DNA from: Acorus gramineus
Lineage: Eukaryota; Streptophyta; Magnoliopsida; Acorales; Acoraceae
Assembly (NCBI GenBank): GCA_030737835.1
Contig: CM060854.1
Coordinates: forward strand, 13,177,314-13,241,313
Direction: 5' to 3'
DNA: 64,000 bases
Under the pieces are notes generated by a model. The model saw only the letters and a list, made by a program, of their open reading frames with translations, searched no databases and was not told where the DNA came from. Every line of letters begins with the position of its first letter. Position 1 is the first letter of the stretch. Positions 1 to 12,022 of the stretch are shown one piece after another. Position numbers and translations under genes: made by a program.

Positions 1-683
1 GATCCCAAACAAACAGTCTTAAGCTGGGACGCGAAGGCCGTCTTCCTGAGCTCCTCCATGAATTGCATGAGCTGTGAATGAGTCCTACTACTAAAGAACA
101 CCTTTGGCGACACCTCCTCCTCTTCCGTCTCCCCATCATCACCACTACTTGAATCAACATGAATCCCCCCTTTCCTCTTCGACTTCCCCATCAACCCTTC
201 CTCCTCGCTCTCATAATCCTCCACCAGAAACTCCTCCTCTTCATCCAATTCAACAACAGACGATCTCCCCTTGATGGGTTTCTCAACAGAGGACTTATTC
301 TCCTTCTTGGGGTGGTTCTCCAGACCAAAACCCACCAATCCTTTCTTCTTCTTCTTATTCAATTCCTTCAATGGTGGTGGCGACGGCTTCTTTGGGTCGA
401 TGGGGATGACAAAATCCCTCATCCAGTCGGGCTCGTCTTCTCGACCAGCGTGGGTGGTGCTCGGTTCTTTGGGTGGCTGCCGCTGCTTCTGGTCCATGAT
501 CCATTGGAGAGCGCTGCATATGATGCTTAGGGTTTTGCCTGTCCCTGTGGGGCTCTCGAGCATGGCGATGCCACCGCTGTCGAGCGAATCGTAAAGGGCC
601 GACATGAAATCGAGCTGTATCGGGTACGGTTCATACGGAAACGAAGGGAATCTCCGACTCTGTGGTGGTTGATTATCCCCCAT
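1..683 (-). CDS. CHL1: CHL1/DDX11-type ATP-dependent DNA helicase, N-terminal part (runs off left edge)
   Basis: An uninterrupted minus-strand frame of 227 codons runs from ATG at 681-683 to the window edge, so only the 5' end of the gene is present. Seen: an aromatic/proline-rich Q-motif region with Y-P-I-Q-L-D-F-M at residues 20-27, Walker A S-P-T-G-T-G-K-T at residues 44-51, a long charged insert, then motif Ia [10 protein letters not shown] near residue 200. Known: this order belongs to the XPD/RAD3 iron-sulphur DEAH helicases. The spacing, and the S-R-T-H-S-Q-L block after a long acidic insert, fit DDX11/CHL1 best, a nuclear helicase that acts in sister-chromatid cohesion and replication-fork repair. 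FANCJ and RTEL1 share Walker A and motif Ia but have a different N-terminus. The Fe-S cysteines and motifs II-VI would lie beyond the left edge. No intron is visible in this part. Confidence 0.85.
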   Translation of the reverse strand, partial: MGDNQPPQSRRFPSFPYEPYPIQLDFMSALYDSLDSGGIAMLESPTGTGKTLSIICSALQWIMDQKQRQPPKEPSTTHAGREDEPDWMRDFVIPIDPKKPSPPPLKELNKKKKKGLVGFGLENHPKKENKSSVEKPIKGRSSVVELDEEEEFLVEDYESEEEGLMGKSKRKGGIHVDSSSGDDGETEEEEVSPKVFFSSRTHSQLMQFMEELRKTAFASQLKTVCLG

Positions 684-1072
684 CACGACTCCTCTCTCTC
701 TCTCTCTCTACCGCTCTTTTTTCCTTGATTTATTATAAAAGTTGGAATTCATTTTCCCGCCATTTTGGTGTTGGTTCACTTGCGACGGGCCGGCATTGCA
801 CAGCCCGGCCTGTCATCCTCCCGTTTCACGGGCCGCGCCGTTCCAGTCTGGCACCTAGTACGGTAGCCTGGCACAAAATTCATGTTTCACCGCCTAAGCT
901 CTAAGCCCCTCTTTATAACGAGAATAGAATCTATTCTTAAATATACATTTATTCTGACATAAATAAAGATAAATTGATTTTGTGTTTAGTTGTATTTTAA
1001 ATTATTCTCGTTGGTAAACATAAAAATAAATGTTTTGTTGTTTGAATAAAATGTAAATAAAGTATGGATAAG
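684..1072. promoter_or_regulatory. 5' flank of the helicase gene
   Basis: The segment directly upstream of the minus-strand helicase ATG. A TC tract at about 693-710 reads as GA on the transcribed strand and is a common plant 5'-UTR or core-promoter feature. An AT-rich TTTATAATA-like stretch at about 728-738 could act as a TATA element. From about 900 the sequence becomes AT-rich and no gene is visible. The regulatory role is inferred from position only. Confidence 0.35.
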
Positions 1073-1612
1073 GATTTATAAAAAGTGAAAAAATAATAAT
1101 AGTTGATTTGACAGGTGATTTATAAGAGGTGATAACAGTTGATTTGACAGTGGGTCCACATATTCTTTGGGTGAAATAACTTAGGATAACTTTAATTCCA
1201 GGGGTTGGTTGGAATCCATTTATCATTTTATACCAGTTTATTTTAGCATACTTCATCCCTAGTTAATCTGTGTTTCCAAACACCCAAAAACAATTATTCC
1301 CCTTTATACCAGGTTATCCAAGGAGTTATTCCTGTTCCAAATGGGGGCATAGCCCCCGTTTTGTTCCAGAATAAGCTCAAAATAAGTGGAAATAAATCGT
1401 AATAATTTTAAAATGGGTGTTTGGATAGCTTGAATAAATGAGAATTTGTATGTCATAATTAACTAATATAAAGTAGTATATGGATTCTAGTCAACCCTTG
1501 AAATTAAGTTATTCCAAGTTATTCAATCTAAAAAAATACGTGGGTTCGCTGTGAATTCAATTGTTGTCACCTCTTATAAATCAACTATCATCATTTTTCA
1601 GTTTTTATAAAT
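1073..1612. repeat. Inverted-repeat (fold-back) unit
   Basis: The left arm (about 1073-1138) and the right arm (about 1558-1612) are reverse complements over roughly 55 bp, allowing a small insertion in the left arm. Both contain TTGATTTATAAGAGGTGA-like sequence or its complement. Inside, a second short pair (CAAACACCCA near 1275 and TGGGTGTTTGG near 1415) is also inverted. No coding sequence or clear target-site duplication is visible. A MITE or a decayed fold-back element is the likely origin. Confidence 0.5.
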
Positions 1613-1616
1613 TAGT

Positions 1617-1854
1617 CCCGCCTACAGCCTCCTTGATCGTCTGGCTCCTCCTTCCTTCCTCTGGGGCTTTGGGTACCTGAAACTCACATCAGTGTGGTGC
1701 CGGCTAACGCCCCTCTGACGCTCGAGTCAGTAAATCTCTCCCTTCCGGGAAGAAGAGGAATTTAGAGTTATTCCATTTTTCTTAGGAGAGAGGGTCAGTG
1801 TTTGCATACCTCTAAAAGGAGGGGAAGTCTTCCTTTTTATACTCCATAAGGGCG
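1617..1854 (-). repeat. Truncated 3' LTR of the Ty3/gypsy element
   Basis: Nearly identical to about 5441-5668, including the block around the TATA box. The terminal ~110 bp on one side and the whole U3 side on the other are missing. The break at 1854/1855 falls exactly at the TG terminus of a long-LTR-family fragment. Confidence 0.75.
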
Positions 1855-2024
1855 TGTTATGCCTGTGTCATTTGGAGCCATTTTGGTTTAAGCCTTGGTC
1901 ACATCTGGGTCATTCAGAGCCTTTTTCTTTTTCGATCGGAGTCGCTAAAATTTTGGCTTTTAGCCACCTGCGGGAGTTGGAGTACTCTAATTGAAAATCT
2001 AACTGCATATTATGGGTCCTGGTA
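1855..2024 (+). mobile_element. 5'-terminal fragment of the long LTR family
   Basis: About 170 bp that match the first 170 bp of the unit at 40209-43984 almost base for base, starting exactly at the TG terminus (TGTTATGCCTGTGTC). It ends at GGTCCTGGTA, where the Ty3/gypsy reverse transcriptase frame takes over. It is the only trace of this family in the left half of the window. Confidence 0.85.
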
Positions 2025-3480
2025 GGGAGATTTCTCTCAGTTGCCTTAGAGATAAACCAATTTAGGGCCGCAAACCTCCCAGTCAGCCTTTGAACTTCCT
2101 TTCTGTTTCTTGGTGGGTTCATCTCGAGCACAGCTTTGACCTGATCGGCGTTGGCTTCTATACCCCGATGCGTGGTCAAGAACCCGAGGAACTTTCCTGA
2201 TTCTACCCCGAAGGAGCACTTAGCCGCGTTAAGTTTCATGCGGTAGTTCCGGAGAATTCTGAAAGCTGCCTTGAGATGCTCGAGATGGTCGCCCCGTTTG
2301 TCTCTTCTTACCAACATGTCATCTATATAAACTTCAACAGTCTTGCCAATCTATCGCTCAAACATCTTGGTGATGAGCCTCCGCATTTTTTAGCCCGAAG
2401 GGCATGACATTGGAACAGTAGGTGCCCATCGGGGTAATGAACGCCATTTTTTCGACATCATGCTCGTACATCGAAATTTGATGATATCCCGAATATGCGT
2501 CGATGAAGCTCATCAACTCATTTCCCAAGGAGGCATCTACTAACTGGTCTATTTTTGGTAGGGGAAGCTGTCCTTCGGACAAGAGCTGTTCAGATCAGTG
2601 AAGTCGACGCACACTCGCCACTTGTCGTTCTTTTTGGGTACTACCACCGTGTTGGCTAACCAGTCGGGATACCGGACTTCCCTAATGAACCCAGCGGCGA
2701 GGAGCTTCTCTACCTCTTCTTTGATGGCTTCGGCGTGAGTTGGAGCTACTCGCCTCTGGCGCTGCTTGACGGGTCACACCATGGGAGAGATACACAGTCG
2801 GTGGCAAATTATACTTGGATTGATGCCGGGCATTTCTGACGGCTTTCACGCAAACACATCCACGTATTCATAGAGCAACTTGATCAAATTTGCTCTTTCG
2901 TTCTGGTTCAGCGCGGTGCCGATAAGAAAGTACTTTTCTGGTTCGAGCGTGTCAAGGAGAATCTTCTCTAGGTCTTCCACCACCCGCTGGGCTGGACCGG
3001 GTCTGGCCTCATCGGCTTTCACCCGGTCCTTCAGTAATTGCTATCTTTTGGAATGTATGTCGTCTATGCTCCCGGGCGGCTCTTCGGCCTTAGCCTTACC
3101 AGAGGTAGCAATGGCATAGCACCTCCTCGCTATGGACTGATCGCCTCGTATCTCCATGATTCCACGTGGGGTCGGGAAGCGCAACTTCTGATGGTATGTT
3201 GACGGTATGGCTTTCATTGCCTTCAGCCAGGTGCGGCCCATGATGGCATTGTAGGGGGATAGGAGGTCCATGACGGTGAATTCGGTTAGGACAGTTTCTT
3301 TGCCCCCGCACTTATACGTCCCGCCGGAACTACCTGGCTCCCATTGAACGCGATCAGTGGGTCCCGCATTGGCTCAAGGTTAGAGGGCTTCAGGCCCATC
3401 TTGAGATAAGGCTGCATGAACAGGATGTCAGTCGAGCTTCCTGTGTCGACCAGTATCCGTTTAACATCGTAGCTCGCAAT
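2025..3480 (-). pseudogene. Ty3/gypsy pol remnant (protease and reverse transcriptase)
   Basis: Seen on the minus strand: aspartic protease motif D-T-G-S-S near 3455, the linker typical of this clade (Y-N-A-I-M-G-R-T-W-L) near 3240, then reverse transcriptase with D-A-Y-S-G-Y-H-Q near 2490, M-P-F-G-L-K-N-A near 2400 and the catalytic Y-I-D-D-M near 2310. Frames change near 2565 and around 2340-2350, so the gene is dead. The reading stops at A-T-E-R-N-L-P near 2030, where the connection to RNase H would begin. Everything after that, RNase H and integrase included, is lost at the junction with the foreign LTR piece. Confidence 0.85.
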
Positions 3481-5272
3481 TCATAGGGTGATGACTAGAG
3501 CGTCACTGTGAGGTGTGGACACGTCAGATAAATCATCGTCGGACAAAGATATGACCCCGGGGTCCTCCACTTTTGGCCTTTTGGGGATGAGCCGGGCTTC
3601 CTGGTTGATCCGCAATACCTCCATATGATCCGCACTCCTTTTCTCAGCTCGTTGGATCGACTTTGGATCTCTCAAGACAGGCAGTCTTCTGTACATCATG
3701 TCTATAACTCCGGCTGCGTGCGAAGGGGCAACGGCGACCACGTGCTTTTCGGGCTTCCTTTCCTCCTGGGCGTCTATAAATTCTCTAAGCTTCCCTTTTC
3801 GGATCAGCGTTTCCATGAATCCTTTGAGAGTTTGACAACTTTCTGTCTGATGCCCATAGTCTCTGTGATAGTCACACTTGAGATCCTTATCCCGAGTGGC
3901 AGAATCGCTCTTCATCGGGGGTGCCCATTGGAAGAATGGGGCGCTTTTTATGCTTTCCAGGATTTGAACAAGAGGCAAGGTGAACTTGGTGTATGAGCGC
4001 TCTCTGACTTCGTTGGTCGTCGGATTGCTCTTGATGTCGGTTTGCGTTCTCCGTTCCTTGTCTTCCTTTGTCGGGGGGTTCTTGGAGACTACCGCGACTG
4101 CCTGTGGTCGGGAAGGGGCGGCCTCGTCTTCGACCTTCACGTATTTCTCTGCGCGGCACATCAACTCGCTTAGCGACTCCAGGACCTTCTTCACCAGAGA
4201 GTTTCGCAGTTCGTGCTTTGGGGGTAAACCGTTCCTGAATGCCATGATGGCCACGTTCGGATCGCATCGGTCAACTTCGAACATGAGGAGGCAGAAGCGG
4301 TCCACATAACACCGAATAGGTTCTCCAGGTTGCATGTGAACCTTCATGAGGCCATCGAGATCCTTCCTCTGCTTTCTACTGCATATGAAGTGCTTGGCGA
4401 AAAGGGTGCCGAGTTCTTCAAAACACCGGATTGATCCTCTAGGAAGCTGATGGAACCAACTGAGTGCTGCTCCTTCCAGGCTTGAAGGAAACATCCTGCA
4501 CATGAGCTCGTCATATTGTTCGTACAAGGCCATTGCATGTCGAAAACCCAACACATGATCAAATGGGTCAGTGGTCCCATTGTATAATCGAAACTTGGGT
4601 TGGACAAACTTCTTAGGTGGGGTGCTGTGCAAGACATGCTGCACGAAAGGGGACTCAAATCCCCTCAGCGCTCTAGAAACGAACTCTCGATCTCGGGTGT
4701 TCGTCACTTCACTCCTATAGGTTCGCTTTGTCCGTTCAGGACGGTCCTCCTCGTAATCGTCGTCTGATGTCGAGTATTTACTTGGGCTTCAGAGCCAACC
4801 TCGCCGTGCCTGGTGATGGGAAGTGGTATGCTTGTCTCGCTGTGTCTGGCCCGATTCTCGGCGGTGGGAAAGTCTGGGGTTCTGGTTCGTCTTCCTGTTG
4901 CTTGTGACCCCCGCCAGAGGAGTACACCGATTCATGGCTCCTTCCGTTGGCTTGCCGGCTTTGGCGGTCACGATCTCGTGATTCGACTCCCGCCCTCATC
5001 GGGTTTTGCTGGTTTCGTGCTGCAGGGGGAGGTGGTGGTTTGACCTCCTTCCGCTTCAAGAATTCTTCCATGAGGCTCTCCAAATGGTGGTATCGTTGAT
5101 TCATCACTTCGAGCTCCTTGACGAAGTCGCGGCCCGCCTCCGGGGTTGGGTTTCGTGAGGTGGATCCGTCGATTGTCTCCTTGCCCTTCGGCGGGGGTGG
5201 GTCGTTGGGCGTCACGCGCTCTCCTTCTCCACCTTGCTCATGAACTGTCGATTGAGTCCTTGTCAACACCAT
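3481..5272 (-). pseudogene. Ty3/gypsy gag, frameshifted
   Basis: Retrotransposon capsid/nucleocapsid gene. The likely start is the ATG at 5270-5272 (reads M-V-L-T-R). The first part has a coiled stretch and a proline run and ends at a stop near 4778. The frame then shifts and continues from about 4770 to 3481 with a typical gag capsid domain, including W-F-H-Q-L-P near 4450 and a Tat-like knuckle C-X2-H-X4-H-X4-C near 3870. The only upstream start for the second frame is GTG, so it is a broken continuation and not a separate gene. One frameshift and a stop mean no intact gag could be made from this copy. Confidence 0.8.
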
Positions 5273-5311
5273 CTTCTTTAGTCGTAGTTTAGGACGGCTT
5301 CTTGCTCGGTC

Positions 5312-5326
5312 CCACAAACGGCGCCA
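5312..5326 (-). other. Primer-binding site
   Basis: TGGCGCCGTT on the minus strand, two to three bases inside the 5' LTR end. The first nine to ten bases match the complement of the 3' end of plant tRNA-Asp, a common primer for this retrotransposon lineage. The match weakens after that. Confidence 0.5.
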
Positions 5327-5329
5327 ATT

Positions 5330-6070
5330 TGTGGGGGATGGAATCCGGTTCTCCCCTCTCGCGCCGGATCTTCGATGATTCGGGTTTGGATTGTAGACCC
5401 GAGATGGCGTGGGCTGGCTCTCCCTTTCGCGTCAATTCATCACCGCCTGCAGCCTCCTTGATCGTCCTTCTCTTCCTTCCTTCCTTACCTGAAACTCACA
5501 CTAGTGTGGTGCCGGCTAACACCCCTCCGACGCTCAAGTCAGTAAATCTCTCCTTTCCGGGAAGAAGAGAAATTTAGAGTCATTCCGTTTTTCATAGGAG
5601 AGAGGGTCAGTGTTTGCATACCTCTAGAAGGAGGGGAAGTCTCCCCTTTTATACTCCATAAGGGCGTGCCGAGCTTGGCCTTGCGGGGTGATCATATCAC
5701 GATATGGAATCTCCACGTGGCCTCAGGATCCTTGAACACGTGGCTCCTAGGGATCATCATCATACTATAACCGTTCTTCTGACGAACTGTCCTTTTCCAG
5801 TGTTAGGGAATATTCCCTCTGCTAACCGTTCTTTTGCAAAGGAGGGCCATATGGCCGACCTGCCTTCTACTCGGGTATTGCCCTCTAGTCAGCTTAATCT
5901 TAAGGTCGGGCAACGTGTGATTCCTGTCTTGCGACTTAACAGCGTATGGTTGCCTTTTTAGGTCGAGCTTAATCATCTGCCCAACTTTCAAAGGAAAGCG
6001 GATTCATATGAGCTGTTGGTGAAATTTCGGACCCATGGGTTCTCCTTCCTCCGGCCCATTTTTATCAACA
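5330..6070 (-). repeat. 5' LTR of the Ty3/gypsy element
   Basis: On the minus strand it would start TGTTGATAAA at 6070 and end CCCCCACA at 5330, giving the usual TG...CA. A good TATA box (TATAAAAGG on the minus strand) lies near 5655, followed by the part shared with the other LTR piece. The outer end at 6070 is inferred from the TG dinucleotide. The opposite LTR is truncated, so no target-site duplication can confirm it. Confidence 0.6.
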
Positions 6071-7152
6071 GGGGCTGCTCCTAGTCCAGCCCTTGTGTTT
6101 ATTCGGCACTGACTAATTCGGTCACTTACAAAAATAATTCAAAACACAATTATACGTAAAAAATCATTTTATCCTTATTTATACTAAAATAGTCATAAAC
6201 TTCATAATTCTCTATCCAAAGGAGGCTTAGGGTTTGTTTGGGAATATCCGCGTTCTGATAAGCAAGTAGTTGAAACCTTCTACTTGAGAAACATTGTTGT
6301 AGGAGTTTCTCAAATACGGATTGATTTTGTACATAAAAAGCATGAAACACATTTGAAATGCCCACCACCACAATCTGCTCCATCATGGATCAAAATAGGC
6401 ATCAAACAACGACATTTTATTTCATGGTCATCTATGGAATCTCCATCATGTTCCGGTTGTGATTACGGTGATTCCGAGTTAATGAAAAATATTCCACATC
6501 ACTTTGATGATTCAGTTGGGTCATTTAAAGTTCACTCTTCCAAGTTTCACATGGATGCATTATATGTGAAGATGCTTATTTTGCTTGGACTTTGGAGATT
6601 TAATCTGCTCAGGGAGTGTGGAGTGACGGAGTCCCCTCAAGGTTCTGCTATGAACAATTTGTTGATTTCCTTGAACACGTTTTCTGCTATCAAAAATACA
6701 AAAAAAAAAACACCACGACCATGTTTTCTGCCTTCTTGTCTTCTTAAAAATTGTCATTGATGAATTTAACATCTGATCTTGGATTAAAGAGTTCTCTAGC
6801 AAACACATAGAAAGAGAAGATATGGAGAACACACATGCAAGTTCGAGGATGCTTTAGTAGACAAATATAAGAAATACAATAATGGTTGAGCACGGAATCA
6901 CAGGTACTTTGAAATATTAAGGTGCTGGCCTTGGGATTAAAACTAAACCATTAAAATGAAGAAAAGATATATTATTATTAAGATGGAGATTTGGTTAAAT
7001 ACACACACAATGATATAATGCTAATAGAAAATTATAAACATTTCATCGAAGTATTTGGCAATGTTTTAATAATCTAGCATTTCATCAAGAAGCAAAGTCA
7101 TCAGATCTTTGCTTCCAGATGTCCTGCAAATTGTGAATATGCACTTTGTGGA
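6071..7152. other. Intergenic, no gene recognised
   Basis: About 1.1 kb between the retrotransposon and the last exon of the FKBP gene. Open frames here (for example 6284-6760) show no domain, no codon signature and no splice context that I recognise. The part next to 7153 should include the 3' UTR of the FKBP gene. Confidence 0.5.
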
Positions 7153-10100
7153 CTACCATAGAGTGGGACTTTTCTTTGGGCTGTATATTCTCGACTTTCC
7201 AAACATGTTGGTGAAGAGCTTGGATTCTTTTTTGTCGTAGTATGACTGTAATTTCTTCACTCGTGCAAGTTGCAAAATCACTTCCCTACACATGCATCGA
7301 ATCCATGTGAATAACAAGCATATCTGTGCATGTTGAAAATATAACAGATTTCAAATGCTTTGTTCAGAGGACATACAATGTATATGGTCTGATGTTCGGG
7401 TGTGGGCATACATTGTGTATTTTTTATGGATGATCATAAAAGGCAAATATGCCCCATCTTTATATCGTAAATTATTAAATATGAAAGACAATAATGTTTG
7501 GTTAATCCTTATTTGCCAAAAAAAACATACTTTTTCCACTCAATTTAAGTCAAGTCTTTTGAAAATATTATGATAATAAAGAATAGATGATGTATGGACA
7601 AATGTGATTCTGTGACTTCTGTCTGTGTATCCATGTATGCATTAACTTGTATTTGTGTGGTATGTTAATTTGTACCACTTGCGATGTATACAAAAAATGA
7701 AAACAAAATTGCAGAGAGCAAGAGAGAGAGCTCACTGATTATGGGGGTCTATCTCATGTGTCTTCTTCAAGTCCAACGCTGCCAGGTCGAAATCAGTCAT
7801 CTCTATGTATGCCTGAGCTCTCCTGAAAAGTGCTTTGATATTGCAAGACTCAAGTTGCAATACCTGCAATGGGAAGAATAGAAGCCCATAAATTATTTGA
7901 CTCCAATTTGAAAGAGAATTTATAGATCTTCTACAACAAAACCATACTTTAATCATGTTTGCATGGTCAATAAAACATTACCAGTCATGTTGTACATTCA
8001 TGTTATGTAGTTCTTGAATCACTATTATTTATTATATTATTTATGTGGAGAATAAGCATTTCCTCTTCAGCTATAAAAGCATAAGAAATCCCAAAAGTAG
8101 TGAAGGTTGAGTATTTACCCTTGAGCACAATGCAACAGCTTCCCTGAATTCTTTCAACCTAATCTTGCATGCTGCATTATTAAGATTACAAGAAACTTTG
8201 AAGAACTTTCCCATTTTTTTTTGCTCCTCATTGAAAACAGCATCAAACTCCACATATTTCACCGCCTATTTAATGAAGAAATAATTAGCAGCTAAAAATA
8301 TCAAATGCAAAATGCGAATATAATGATGAAATGGGATGAAGTAGCTCCAAGATGGACTAAAATGAAAAGCCATTATTTTATTTTGTACAAGTAACTGCAA
8401 TAGCAAGTACGCTACTTGATGAGTTCTCTTCTTCTCCTTGTTAACATGTTTATTATTTCCTATTAAAACATACCAATAATTTTCGTACTAAAGATCTCTC
8501 TGTCAATTCAATCTTACAGAAAATGCCGTAAACTTGAGGACCTTCCACATCAATTCGTCTAGCTAAGTGGGGGCCAGGTTAATGAAGCTATGTGTAGAGA
8601 TATGTTGCTCTGAAGAATTATCTTACCGTGTCATATCTCAGTGAAGCTCGTTGGTACTTTCCAGCCTTGAAATATAGATTACCTTCCTCTTTCCTTTTAG
8701 CAGCATATTCAATCTTCTGCTCTGGTTCCATGTCCCATGGCTCTTTCACCTGAACCACAATGTACCAATCAATATCTTAGTAGAAAAAATACGGAAGAGA
8801 TAGCTACACAGAAATTATATTGCTCTTATTATAATATTATGAGATCTTACGATACAATTATTCAAGTACAATAGTAGAATCGCGGAACTGCTCAGCAACA
8901 GTCAGACTTGGAAAAAAAAAAAGAAATAAACTAGATATGAGTGGGCTAAATTCTGTACCTTTGTGAATTCTACCATCTCAACTTCATAATACAAAGTTGA
9001 GAATGAAGGGATTGCAACTAGATTCATCTGGGTCTGAGTGTTTCCAAATCCATATTGATGATCAATGATGATAAGAGCACCCTCTCCACGTTTCATGGAA
9101 GCGACTGCTAGATCAAGGCCAATAATGACTTGCTCTGTAGATCCATATATATACTTGATTCAGATCATATTACGAGGAGAAGTGAAAGCAAGACATATAT
9201 TCACTACAAGTCTACAAACCTTCATCGATTTTGAATTCAAATGGATCCTCCCCATCAAATCCCTTTTGGTCGAAAAGAGTACCATCTTCAAGTTTAGCAA
9301 TATACCTAACTGCATTATGGTCACTCGTAAATGTCATCATATAGTGATATTTATTGCACATGATGCTTGTCATCAATGCAATACCAGAGAACTTACTTTG
9401 GACAATGGTTCCACTATTCGGCTTCTCAAAGCTCTCCACTGGTTTTGTTATCTTCTTGACAACCTTCATATCCTCTGTGATACATTCTATAAGTTTAAAA
9501 GCAACCAATTCCAAGGAGATGATGATGACAGCATTAGGTGGTATAGCAGAAAGGCCATCTTGTGCAGGCCTTCCATAACAACCAAATGCATCTGCATATG
9601 AGGGAAATACAATGGGCTTGAGACAAGTCAGAACTCCAAGGAAGTCAACAAACTGATTTCATTTTTTGTTTGTGTCAACTGTCAAGAAATGTGCATCTGA
9701 AGCTCCCATATTTAAACACGGATTTGAAAGGCACTGCAAATTCCAAATTTTCTTAAAACAATAACATGGACATCATAATGGAGCAAACTAAAATAGCTTA
9801 CTAGCATTGAAAATAAGATAAGTGGATGTTTTTGCAGTGAGATAGAAAGGAAGATGCTTACATCTTTGTAAGATAATTAAGGGCATCAAAATCTTATTTA
9901 CCGCTTCTGCTGATTTCAGTTCTAATGAGGTCTTCTACTGCCATGAGATCAATTAGTTATCCCACTTGAGTTTGCAATTGCATGGCTTACTGTGCACATA
10001 TTTGTAGTTCCAGGGACTGAAATACTAGCATGCATTTTTGTTGTGGAAGAACAAAACAGCCACTAAATGTAAGAACTACGTACAGACATAAAAAAGGCTC

Positions 10101-12022
10101 AACAAAGAATAGAAAAAGATGTTGAGGATTCAACATGCAACATAAATGCAATTTTACAAAAGAAAAATACTAAATATCCAGTCTGTATCATTTCAAAATG
10201 TACAGAGAAAAATAATGACATAAAATCGGAGACATCTAGTAATTCCATTAAATGAAAGTAAGACACATATTAAATACACAAACGGCGTGTAGAGGATTCA
10301 AAGCAGAAGAATAACATACATCGTGAATCCACTCGTAGCAGAGCCTTTTCTCCTTTCCTCATGGTTACCACTGCTTTCTCAACAGCATGACATAGGTGAC
10401 CTATTTTGAGACATTAAACTCAAATTTGTTAAGATAAATGTCCACTGCTTATTTGAGATATTCAATAAGATATAATACAACATCAAGTAAATCTACCATC
10501 ATTTACGAGGAATTCCACTCCTGTTTCAGGGGACATTGCCACGAGGCTATCATCTTCCAGTCTTGCTTCGTATCTCACTACAGCAATGTGTCATGAAAAA
10601 TAAGATGAAAGAATACAAAATATAGACATCTCATAATTGGATTTGGATTCCATGATAAACTAGTATTTACCTGTCACTTCGTCTTTCTTTTCTGGGCGCA
10701 CCAACATCTCACTTCTGCTTAAGATTTTCTTGATTATACCTCCATCCCCACACACATCGACAACTTTCAACCAAGATATCATCTCGATTTCAAACTGCAG
10801 ATTCGCATCAATAGGGATGGCAAAGAAGACATCATGGGATCCATGAGTCGACTTAGGAGGCACAGTAAAGACAGCAATTTCTCCTTTCCTCATAGTCACA
10901 AGGCCATCATTGCATCCCTTAAGCACATGGTCTGTCATAAGAAAACATATCTTCTTATGTGTGTAGCTGAGGGCATAATATAAATAACTAAATCAAATTA
11001 CATAAATTTCATCACACATCAATTTTCATCCATGCAATGTTTTCTTGTATGATAGATCACCCAGAAATCCATAAATTAATCAATAACACAAAAAAAATAA
11101 AAACACGTCTCAAAAAATAGCACAGAATTATATTTCAATGCCCTCCAAAGTCGATGACATTTCAAACTAGTAGTTTTACTTGCACATGAAAATCAATTCC
11201 ATTAAACTGACAAGAATAGATAGTACACTTGATGTCCTATCTAAATCAGCTACCCACTCTTTTCCTTATAAATTTTACAAGGGATGAATTTTCAAACATT
11301 TGCAAAGGTGAATTTGCGTTGTTCATGTGTAGACAATATTGAGAATGCACGGGGTATGCCTATTTAACACGGTTTGTTGGATCATCAGAACATAAAGAGA
11401 ACTTATGTTAACTGAAAGAAAGCTATCTTAACATGATAACCCAAATGTTGGAAAACACGTACCATCACCAATCACCACCACCAATGGCTCCCCCTTGTTC
11501 CTACTGGAGGAAAACTGCTCCCCACCCAACACTCGACTCGTATAATGAACTGCACAAAACAAAAAAACATTTCAAACAATACCCATCAAAACTTTAAGCA
11601 CAACAGATTAAGATAATACATAGAAAGAAAGAAACAAAGAACAATAAAAATATAACATCAATTTTTTGTTATTTTGTCCTATTCCTCCTTTGTAAACTCA
11701 CTCGGTCATAGTCTATTTTGATTTTAATTGAAATAGATAAGCCCACATGTTCCTCCAAAAAAAAAAAAAAAAAAAAGAAAGAGCAACCAGAAACCGATGA
11801 TGATTGACGATTATAGCCACTATTATGGGTTAAATGAGTGTTTGACGTACCGGAGACTTCGTCGCCGGGCTCGGGGGAATCCCATCCATGCCCAGCCCGA
11901 ACGAGCTTCTTCTTGAGGCCGCACCTCGTGAGGATTCCTTCTTCATCTGCCCTGTTCGGATACTGTGGCCTGAACTCCTCCGCCTTCATCGGCGGAGCCG
12001 TATCTTCGTCGATCTCCTCCAT
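7153..12022 (-). CDS. FKBP62: ROF1/FKBP62-type immunophilin: three FKBP domains plus TPR
   Basis: Twelve exons (minus): 11851-12022, 11463-11549, 10671-10931, 10497-10577, 10320-10400, 9397-9591, 9220-9309, 8959-9134, 8627-8749, 8119-8265, 7736-7863, 7153-7285. They total 1674 nt, giving 557 residues, with GT-AG introns and every junction in phase. Arabidopsis ROF1 is about 550 residues, so the length fits. Domains: FKBP1 about 58-150, FKBP2 about 172-270, FKBP3 about 292-380, three TPRs about 392-515. Clamp-type K/N/N/K/R positions in the TPRs (E-E-G-N, N-N-A-A-C-K, K-A-L-F-R-R) predict binding to the Hsp90 C-terminus. Known: ROF proteins are cytosolic/nuclear Hsp90 co-chaperones in heat-stress tolerance. 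Odd: FKBP1 has lost the active-site Trp (G-C-N for G-W-D/E) and the Y-A-Y/F-G tyrosine (S-T-H-G), so isomerase activity is doubtful. The C-terminus is short. FKBP65/ROF2 is an equally possible ortholog. Confidence 0.88.

Larger units (their letters stand above)
1617..6070 (-). mobile_element. Decayed Ty3/gypsy LTR retrotransposon, composite
   Basis: Minus-strand order is 5' LTR (5330-6070), primer-binding site (about 5312-5326), gag, protease, reverse transcriptase, then a partial 3' LTR (1617-1854). The two LTR pieces match closely over about 238 bp (1617-1854 against about 5441-5668). RNase H and integrase are missing. At their place (1855-2024) is a piece of the unrelated long LTR family that dominates the right half of this window. 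The H-C zinc knuckle in gag and the DTGSS protease motif fit the Tat/Athila side of Ty3/gypsy. That lineage call is inference. Confidence 0.85.

Noticed and set aside
6284-6760. A 158-codon open frame between the retrotransposon and the FKBP gene
   Set aside because: No recognisable domain, no splice context, biased to low-complexity AT sequence. Probably chance.
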